Part shown: positions 14,891 through 18,598 of the stretch, one piece after another
How positions within the stretch are numbered: position 1 is the stretch's first letter
Layout of the letters: each line of letters begins with the position of its first letter
Source: CAYXST01 sp964472495
GTDB lineage: Bacteria > Patescibacteriota > Minisyncoccia > Portnoybacterales > UBA2143
Assembly: GCA_964472495.1 (NCBI GenBank)
Contig: CAYYLD010000011.1
Location: forward strand, 1-18,598
Reading direction: 5' to 3'
DNA: 18,598 bases
Made by a program: the position numbers and the translations under genes
Notes under the pieces: model-generated
Told to the model about the DNA's origin: nothing
The model's input: only the letters and a program-made list of their open reading frames with translations
Databases searched by the model: none

Positions 14891-14899
14891 ATTGTAGCA
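14891..14899 (-). promoter_or_regulatory. Extended -10 promoter of the 63-aa membrane protein gene
   Basis: Minus-strand TGCTACAAT (14899-14891) is a TG-extended -10 box. No good -35 lies at 17 bases, although a T-rich stretch (TTGTTTTT) is slightly further upstream. Expected start near 14884, giving a leader of about 70 bases to the ATG at 14814. Confidence 0.5.
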
Positions 14900-14927
14900 C
14901 GGCCCGATTAGAATTAAAAACAAAAGC

Positions 14928-14936
14928 TGTGGATAA
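14928..14936 (-). promoter_or_regulatory. Single consensus DnaA-box-like 9-mer
   Basis: TGTGGATAA on the plus strand, i.e. TTATCCACA on the minus strand, equals the consensus DnaA box. It stands alone between murC and the 63-aa gene. One match is expected by chance in this much sequence fairly often, so this is a weak call. Confidence 0.2.
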
Positions 14937-14938
14937 GT

Positions 14939-14965
14939 GAGGTCCGACTTGACAGATTGGACCTC
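14939..14965 (-). terminator. Hairpin downstream of murC, possible terminator
   Basis: GAGGTCC (14939-14945) and GGACCTC (14959-14965) form a perfect 7-bp stem with a 13-base loop, 23 bases past the murC stop. On the minus strand a T-rich stretch (CTTTTGTTTTT) appears only about 12 bases after the stem, so it is not a canonical intrinsic terminator. Confidence 0.35.
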
Positions 14966-14988
14966 GGTGGCTCAATGACCTCAACGAC

Positions 14989-16386
14989 TTAGTTAGATAA
15001 TTGACTAATTTTTTCCAGAACCTGCCAAACATCGCCCGCTCCCATGGTTAAAATAATCTGGCCGGCTTGAACATTCCCCTTCAAATAATCGGCCGCCTCT
15101 TCAACAGTTGGAATATATTTGACTTTGTCAGCGGGGCGTTCCTTAGGCGTCAGCGGGGCGTTCCTTTTTATGACACCCTTTTCAAAAAGGGTGTCATAAA
15201 AAGGAACGCCCCGGGAGGAACGCCCCGTGTTTTTTATCCTCTCAACTAAATCCTGTGTTTTAACCTGTCCGGCCTTCTCCCGGGCCGAACCATAAATATC
15301 CAAAACAATCACCCGGTCGGCTTGGTCAAAGGCAGCCGCAAAATCACCTAAAAGGGCTTTAGTCCGACTAAAGGTGTGGGGTTGAAAAACAGCCCAAATT
15401 TTTTTCCCCGGATAAAAATCTTTAGCCGCGGCCAGAGTTGCCTTAATTTCAGTCGGATGATGAGCATAATCATCAATTAATAAAACTCCCCGCCACTGAC
15501 CTTTAATCTCAAAACGCCGGCTAATTCCTTGGAAATTGGCCAACGCTTTTTTAATTATTTCCTTATCAATTCCCAATTTTAAAGCCGTTTCCGCGGCGGC
15601 GGCCGCATTCAAAAGATTATGCTGACCCGGAATTTTTAATTTGATTTTTTCAATAAGCAGACCATATTCAATTACCCGACATTTAGCTCTTCTGACTACT
15701 TTTTTAACTTGATTGTCTAAACCGTTAGCAACAATAAAACCAGTTGAGGGAATCCTCTGAACCAATTGCCTGAAAGTTTCCTGATATTCCCGAAAATCTT
15801 TAAAAAAATCGGGATGGTCATATTCTAAACTGCTCAAAACTAAAATCTGGGGTGAATAATACAGAAAATTATTACGATATTCGTCGGCTTCGGCCACTAA
15901 ATATTCGGACTGGCCAACCCGGGCGTTGCTCTGCCATTGGATAACCCGGCTGCCGACAATAACCGTTGGGTCAAAGTCGGCTTCTTCCAAAATTAAACCG
16001 AGCATAGCGGTGATAGTGCTTTTGCCGTGGGTGCCGGCCACGGCTATGCCTTTTTTCTCTTTGAAAAGCTGGCCCAAAACCTGGGCATAGGTGAAAATAG
16101 ACCGGTCTTGCTTTTCTATTTCAGCCACCTCCGGATTACTTATCTCCTGACCCAAATAAGCAGCCGAAGCAATAATTAAATCGGCCTCGGCCGGGATATT
16201 CTCTTTATCAAAACCTTCAATTACTTTAATGCCTAATTTTTGCAAAACCTCGTCAGTAAAAAATTTCTCTTGAGTGTCAGAGCCCAAAACCTCTATCCCC
16301 TTGCCTTGCAATACTTGAGCTAAAGCAGTCATTCCGACTCCTTTAATGCCGATAAAATATGCTTTTTTAATTTTTGATAGATTCAT
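14989..16386 (-). CDS. murC: UDP-N-acetylmuramate--L-alanine ligase
   Basis: A 465-aa Mur ligase that adds L-Ala to UDP-MurNAc in the cytoplasm, using ATP. The N-terminal domain has FIGIKGVGMTALAQVL (11-26), the MurC-type nucleotide-sugar site. The P-loop is GTHGKST (118-124, with Ser where Thr is usual). EADEY (166-170) and EYDHPDFF follow, then GQHNLLNAAAA (254-264), DDYAHHPTEIKA (305-316) and FQPHTFSRTK in the C-terminal domain. Residues about 387-418 (RSSRGVPFYDTLFEKG ...) come from a palindromic element read in frame between AGQVKTQDLVERIKN and KVKYIPTVEEAADYL; without it, length is typical. The frame extends to 16467 through a repeat remnant, but the family N-terminus begins at the ATG at 16386. 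It follows wecG by 43 bases. Confidence 0.95.
   Translation of the reverse strand: MNLSKIKKAYFIGIKGVGMTALAQVLQGKGIEVLGSDTQEKFFTDEVLQKLGIKVIEGFDKENIPAEADLIIASAAYLGQEISNPEVAEIEKQDRSIFTYAQVLGQLFKEKKGIAVAGTHGKSTITAMLGLILEEADFDPTVIVGSRVIQWQSNARVGQSEYLVAEADEYRNNFLYYSPQILVLSSLEYDHPDFFKDFREYQETFRQLVQRIPSTGFIVANGLDNQVKKVVRRAKCRVIEYGLLIEKIKLKIPGQHNLLNAAAAAETALKLGIDKEIIKKALANFQGISRRFEIKGQWRGVLLIDDYAHHPTEIKATLAAAKDFYPGKKIWAVFQPHTFSRTKALLGDFAAAFDQADRVIVLDIYGSAREKAGQVKTQDLVERIKNTGRSSRGVPFYDTLFEKGVIKRNAPLTPKERPADKVKYIPTVEEAADYLKGNVQAGQIILTMGAGDVWQVLEKISQLSN
15132..15227. repeat. Double module P palindrome, in frame within murC
   Basis: An inner, nearly perfect 60-bp palindrome (15154-15213; arms CGGGGCGTTCCTTTTTATGA ..., meeting at a one-base mismatch) lies between a second pair of arm ends: CGGGGCGTTCCT at 15132-15143 and AGGAACGCCCCG at 15216-15227. 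The total is 96 bp, exactly 32 codons. It appears to be one P-type copy inside another. Both strands encode nearly the same open peptide: RGVPFYDTLFEKGVIKRNAP on the murC strand, with a single E-to-K difference on the other. Confidence 0.92.
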
Positions 16387-16405
16387 AAGCGTCAGCAGGA
16401 CATAA

Positions 16406-16430
16406 AAGGGTTGCCCCTTGAAAGACCCTT
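16406..16430. repeat. Shortened module C remnant between wecG and murC
   Basis: AAGGGTTGCC at 16406-16415 and ACCCTT at 16425-16430 are the two ends of the core with the central hairpin missing, leaving a 25-base inverted repeat. The TGA stop of wecG (16432-16430) overlaps its right end. Confidence 0.65.
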
Positions 16431-17221
16431 CAAAACCTCGACCTAACCACCAACCAGGGAAAAACAACCACCGCCCTAAAGATTCGCCCGATTCGCCAAG
16501 GTTGGCCAGCCAATCGCCAAAGCCACTCTAAACCAATTGCCCGTAAAAACCGAGGGGCCCGTCTGACCCGACCGGAAATAAAATTAAAGGCGCCGCCCAC
16601 TCCCATGGCCAATTTGACCGAAGGCAGTTTGGCTAAATTCTGAGCAATCCATCTTTCCTGCTTAGGCGCCCCCGAAGCAATAAAAAGTATATCAACAGGG
16701 CGTCCTTCGGCAATAAAAGGGTTGCCCTTTCGGACTACGCCCTCGCCAAGCGAAGACGTATCCGAAAAGGCGACCCTTTGGGAAAGCCCCTCTAAGTTCC
16801 TATAGTTAAAAGCACCTCTTTCAAAACTACACCCGTCAATTTTTAAACCCGGATATTTCTTTCTTAATTGGCCGGTTGTTTTCTCAACCAAACCATCTTC
16901 TCGGTCGCCTAATAAAAAGACAGACCATCCTCGTAAGGCAGCCCTTTGGCAAATTTTCTCCATTAAATCCGTCCCGGCGACTCGTCTTTTCAACGGTTGC
17001 CCCAAAAACCAAGAAGCAAAAACCAAACCAACGCCGTCAGGCACGGCCAAATCGGCCTGATTTAAAATCCGCCGGAATCTCCTGTCTTTTCGGGCTAAAA
17101 CCAAAAATTCCGGATTAGGGGTGACAATATAGTGCTGTTGTCCGTCAGTCAAAAAACCTTCTACTTTTTGGAGGGCTTGCTCCATAGTTAACTTGTCTAT
17201 TCTAACACCCAAAATTTCCAT
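16430..17221 (-). CDS. wecG: WecG/TagA/CpsF family glycosyltransferase (GT26)
   Basis: A 263-aa GT26 enzyme. Family members transfer ManNAc or ManNAcA from UDP-sugar onto polyprenyl-diphosphate-GlcNAc at the inner membrane face, in teichoic acid or surface-glycan assembly; the actual substrate here is unknown. Motifs: ILGVRIDKLTMEQAL (3-17), VTPNPEFLVLA (33-43, with the conserved Thr34-Pro-Asn), ADLAVPDGVGLVFAS (56-70, with the proposed catalytic Asp62), RVAGTDLM, VFLLGD, VDILFIASGAPKQERWI (176-192) and GVGGAFNFISGRVRRAP (207-223). The C-terminal basic, hydrophobic segment is the membrane-association region. Residues about 146-175 derive from a palindromic element placed in frame just before the VDILFIA strand. 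The ATG at 17221 is preferred over TTG at 17233. The stop codon overlaps an element remnant. The gene symbol is by family. Confidence 0.92.
   Translation of the reverse strand: MEILGVRIDKLTMEQALQKVEGFLTDGQQHYIVTPNPEFLVLARKDRRFRRILNQADLAVPDGVGLVFASWFLGQPLKRRVAGTDLMEKICQRAALRGWSVFLLGDREDGLVEKTTGQLRKKYPGLKIDGCSFERGAFNYRNLEGLSQRVAFSDTSSLGEGVVRKGNPFIAEGRPVDILFIASGAPKQERWIAQNLAKLPSVKLAMGVGGAFNFISGRVRRAPRFLRAIGLEWLWRLAGQPWRIGRIFRAVVVFPWLVVRSRF
16698..16790. repeat. Module C element with eroded outer arms, in frame within wecG
   Basis: The core at 16716-16779 begins AAAGGGTTGCCCTTTCGGA and ends TCCGAAAAGGCGACCCTTT, with an inner hairpin around ACGCCCTCGCC ... GAAGACGT. Flanks GGGCGTCCTTCGGCAATA (left) and GGGAAAGCCCC (right) look like degraded module P arms. 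The gene stays open through the whole copy and encodes QRVAFSDTSSLGEGVVRKGN and following residues. Exact ends are uncertain. Confidence 0.85.
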
Positions 17222-17308
17222 AAAAAAAATCAATTATCTAAACGACATCCCGGCCCCGCCGACTACCCAATAACTAACTATACCGACTGTTTATTGAGCA
17301 GACATAGT

Positions 17309-18598
17309 TTAGTCGCTTGCTTCTTCAGTTGGCTCCGCTGCAGCCGCAGTTGTTTCCGTTTGTTCTGCTTCTAAAGTTGTCTCTGAAGTCGGTTCCGGTC
17401 CTGGTTCCGATTCTGGAACTGGTTCGGTGGCGCTCGTTTCCAAATTGGACTCTGTCGAATCTGCCGGATTATCTGTTTGAGCAACAATTTCTTCGGCAAT
17501 TGAGTCAGTCAAATCTATTTCAACAGTCGGTTCTTCGGAATTTTCTTCTGTCGGCGACGAATCGATTGGATTCGAGACCGGAGTAACTGCCACCGCGCAC
17601 TGGCCGGCTACAGTCATAGAAACTCCGTTTTCAATATAGAAACAATAGGGCTGGCCGGTACCCCGGTCATACAAAGTAATGCCGGTTTTGCCAACTTCCT
17701 CGGCCTTGACCTCTAAGGTTTCAGTTTCCACCGCTTTGGCTTTAATTTTCTCGACTATTAAAACTCCGTCTTCGTCTACAAATAGACCAAGTTCGGCTAA
17801 CCTAACTCTCAATCCTTCCAATGGGTCAATTTCAACCAGATTACCGTTCTCGTCCTGCTTAACAGTCAAAAACTCATTTAACACTTTTAGCCCTTCATTC
17901 AGGGCCTTCACCCCGGCCAAAGCAAAAGTAGTGTAATCATACAAACTAATTGATTTGCCATCTTTGCTCAGAACTTCTTGGGGCGTTCCTTCATCCTCCA
18001 CAATCACCCCCAGATTAGGATTCAAGGACTGCCATTGAGGATCACGTCCCTCGCTCTGCGAGGGCGTGTCCGAAAGGACAGCCCTTGAATTCTCTTCTTC
18101 CACATCCTTCTTCCATTTATATCTGGCCAAGTCCATACCTTCTATTTGTTCCAAAATCTCATCATAATCTTGTTCCTCTAAGTAGATAATGTCTGTCTTA
18201 TACTCCCGCGAAGAATAGACATCCCAGCCATCAGCGATGGCATTGCCTTGGCCCTGACCAATAGTCAGGATGTTGGTGGGCGAAGAGGTGGCAATGCCGA
18301 TATTTCCGTTTTCAACCAAATAGAGTAAAGGAGTGCTGGAGGCGTTGTTGATGGAGAGAGCGTCGTAGTAGTTCAAGGACTGCCCTTGAGATTCCGCGCC
18401 CTCGTCAGAGGACGCGGTCAAAAGGGCGGCCCTTGAACTGGTCGCTTCGGTCATCCTGAATTGATTGGCAAACTCAATGTCGCCGACATGTTCAGTATGG
18501 ACCCAGATATTGGACCACCTTAGACCATCCTTACCCAAATCATCGGTGTCATCCGCATCAGAAACAATATCACCATTAACCTGCAACGCGTAATCTGG
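17309..18598 (-). CDS. Surface/fibre-like protein with peptidase S74-like chaperone domain, C-terminal part
   Basis: The frame is open to the right edge, so the N-terminus is missing; about 429 codons are visible. Upstream sequence GNIGIATSSPTNILTIGQG is typical of fibre repeats before an S74 domain. The domain starts at YSSREYKTDI (near 18215-18185): a Ser and Lys five residues apart fit the S74 autoproteolytic dyad. It continues with ARYKWKKD, NLGVIVEDEGTPQEVLSKDG and SLYDYTTFALAGVKALNE. In phage tail fibres and bacterial adhesins this domain aids trimer folding and may cleave itself off. A second region has YDRGTGQPYCFYIENG, then a disordered Glu/Thr/Pro/Ser tail to the stop. Two palindromic elements lie in frame, one of them inside the S74-like domain. 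Partner proteins are unknown. Domain call moderately firm. Confidence 0.8.
   Translation of the reverse strand, partial: PDYALQVNGDIVSDADDTDDLGKDGLRWSNIWVHTEHVGDIEFANQFRMTEATSSRAALLTASSDEGAESQGQSLNYYDALSINNASSTPLLYLVENGNIGIATSSPTNILTIGQGQGNAIADGWDVYSSREYKTDIIYLEEQDYDEILEQIEGMDLARYKWKKDVEEENSRAVLSDTPSQSEGRDPQWQSLNPNLGVIVEDEGTPQEVLSKDGKSISLYDYTTFALAGVKALNEGLKVLNEFLTVKQDENGNLVEIDPLEGLRVRLAELGLFVDEDGVLIVEKIKAKAVETETLEVKAEEVGKTGITLYDRGTGQPYCFYIENGVSMTVAGQCAVAVTPVSNPIDSSPTEENSEEPTVEIDLTDSIAEEIVAQTDNPADSTESNLETSATEPVPESEPGPEPTSETTLEAEQTETTAAAAEPTEEASD
18021..18089. repeat. Module C element, in frame within the S74-like domain
   Basis: TTCAAGGACTGCC (18021-18033) and GGACAGCCCTTGAA (18076-18089) pair, and CACGTCCCTCGC/GCGAGGGCGTG forms the inner hairpin. 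The copy is 69 bp, exactly 23 codons, encoding SRAVLSDTPSQSEG ... QWQSLN between DVEEEN and PNLGVIVED. Confidence 0.92.
18372..18437. repeat. Module C element, second in-frame copy in the S74-like gene
   Basis: TTCAAGGACTGCCC (18372-18385) pairs with GGGCGGCCCTTGAA (18424-18437), with inner hairpin CCGCGCCCTC/GAGGACGCGG. The copy is 66 bp, exactly 22 codons, encoding SRAALLTASSDEG ... QGQSLN before YYDALS. It shares ends and reading phase with the copy at 18021 but differs inside. Confidence 0.92.

Noticed and set aside
14928..14936. Replication origin based on a DnaA-like box
   Set aside because: Only one box, no AT-rich unwinding region with box cluster, and no dnaA or dnaN nearby.
15067..15249. 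Plus-strand open frame opposite murC
   Set aside because: It exists because the murC palindrome is open on both strands; there is no ribosome site or conserved protein beyond the repeat.
16387..16467. Upstream extension of murC to 16467
   Set aside because: It overlaps wecG and an element remnant; MurC homology begins at the ATG at 16386.
2751..18437. CRISPR array
   Set aside because: Copies are dispersed, differ in length and composition, lack regular spacing, and no cas gene is present.
2751..18437. Complete insertion sequence or prophage
   Set aside because: No transposase, integrase or phage structural cassette is visible; the S74-like domain alone is also common in bacterial surface proteins.

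Overview
The window looks like a chromosomal segment of a Patescibacteria/CPR bacterium, most likely Parcubacteria-like. This is an inference from gene content: a lamin-tail-domain surface protein with paired Trp-rich repeats, a type IV pilin-like protein beside an HD hydrolase, compact serS, lysS, greA, ftsQ, murC and mreC-mreD-mrdA genes, and an S74-type surface protein. TGA serves as a stop codon (mreC, the HD gene, wecG), so the UGA-to-glycine code of Gracilibacteria and Absconditabacteria does not apply. Nearly everything is on the minus strand; the one clear plus-strand gene is a GT39-like glycosyltransferase.

Layout from left to right. Positions 1-1222 hold the N-terminal part of an unrecognised coiled-coil protein, running off the left edge. 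Positions 1339-2742 encode a secreted lamin-tail protein, divergent from the membrane glycosyltransferase at 2920-4842. A small monocistronic orphan gene lies at 4994-5251. Positions 5306-10968 carry, in transcription order from the right, greA, lysS, a pilin-like gene, an HD hydrolase gene, serS and ftsQ. Positions 11158-14367 are the cell-shape operon mreC-mreD-mrdA. A short membrane protein gene lies at 14623-14814. Positions 14989-17221 hold wecG/tagA and murC, and 17309 to the right edge is the C-terminal part of a peptidase-S74-like surface protein. Peptidoglycan synthesis and division (murC, mreC/D, mrdA, ftsQ), envelope glycans (wecG, GT39) and surface proteins dominate.

The striking feature is a dispersed family of modular palindromic elements. 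A core of about 63-69 bp (AAGGG-YGnCC ... hairpin ... CCCTT, here module C) and a nearly perfect palindrome of about 60-70 bp (GGGGCGTYCCTTTTTTATAC ..., here module P) occur alone, nested (C inside P, C inside C, P inside P-type arms) and in both orientations. They fill most of the longer spacers between genes. They also lie inside four genes (GT39, murC, wecG and the S74 protein, twice), always leaving an open frame. In the three genes where orientation and reading direction allow comparison, the core is read in the same phase and gives related peptides. No transposase is visible. The closest established parallel I know is the Rickettsia palindromic elements; I know of no description of this family, but I could not search.

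Regulatory signals supported by sequence: sigma70-like promoters ahead of the left-edge gene, the glycosyltransferase (near-leaderless), the small orphan gene, the 63-aa membrane protein and mreC; and intrinsic-terminator-like hairpins after the orphan gene, the 63-aa gene and possibly the glycosyltransferase. No tRNA, rRNA, CRISPR array or insertion sequence was found. No gene-free stretch exceeds 300 bases.
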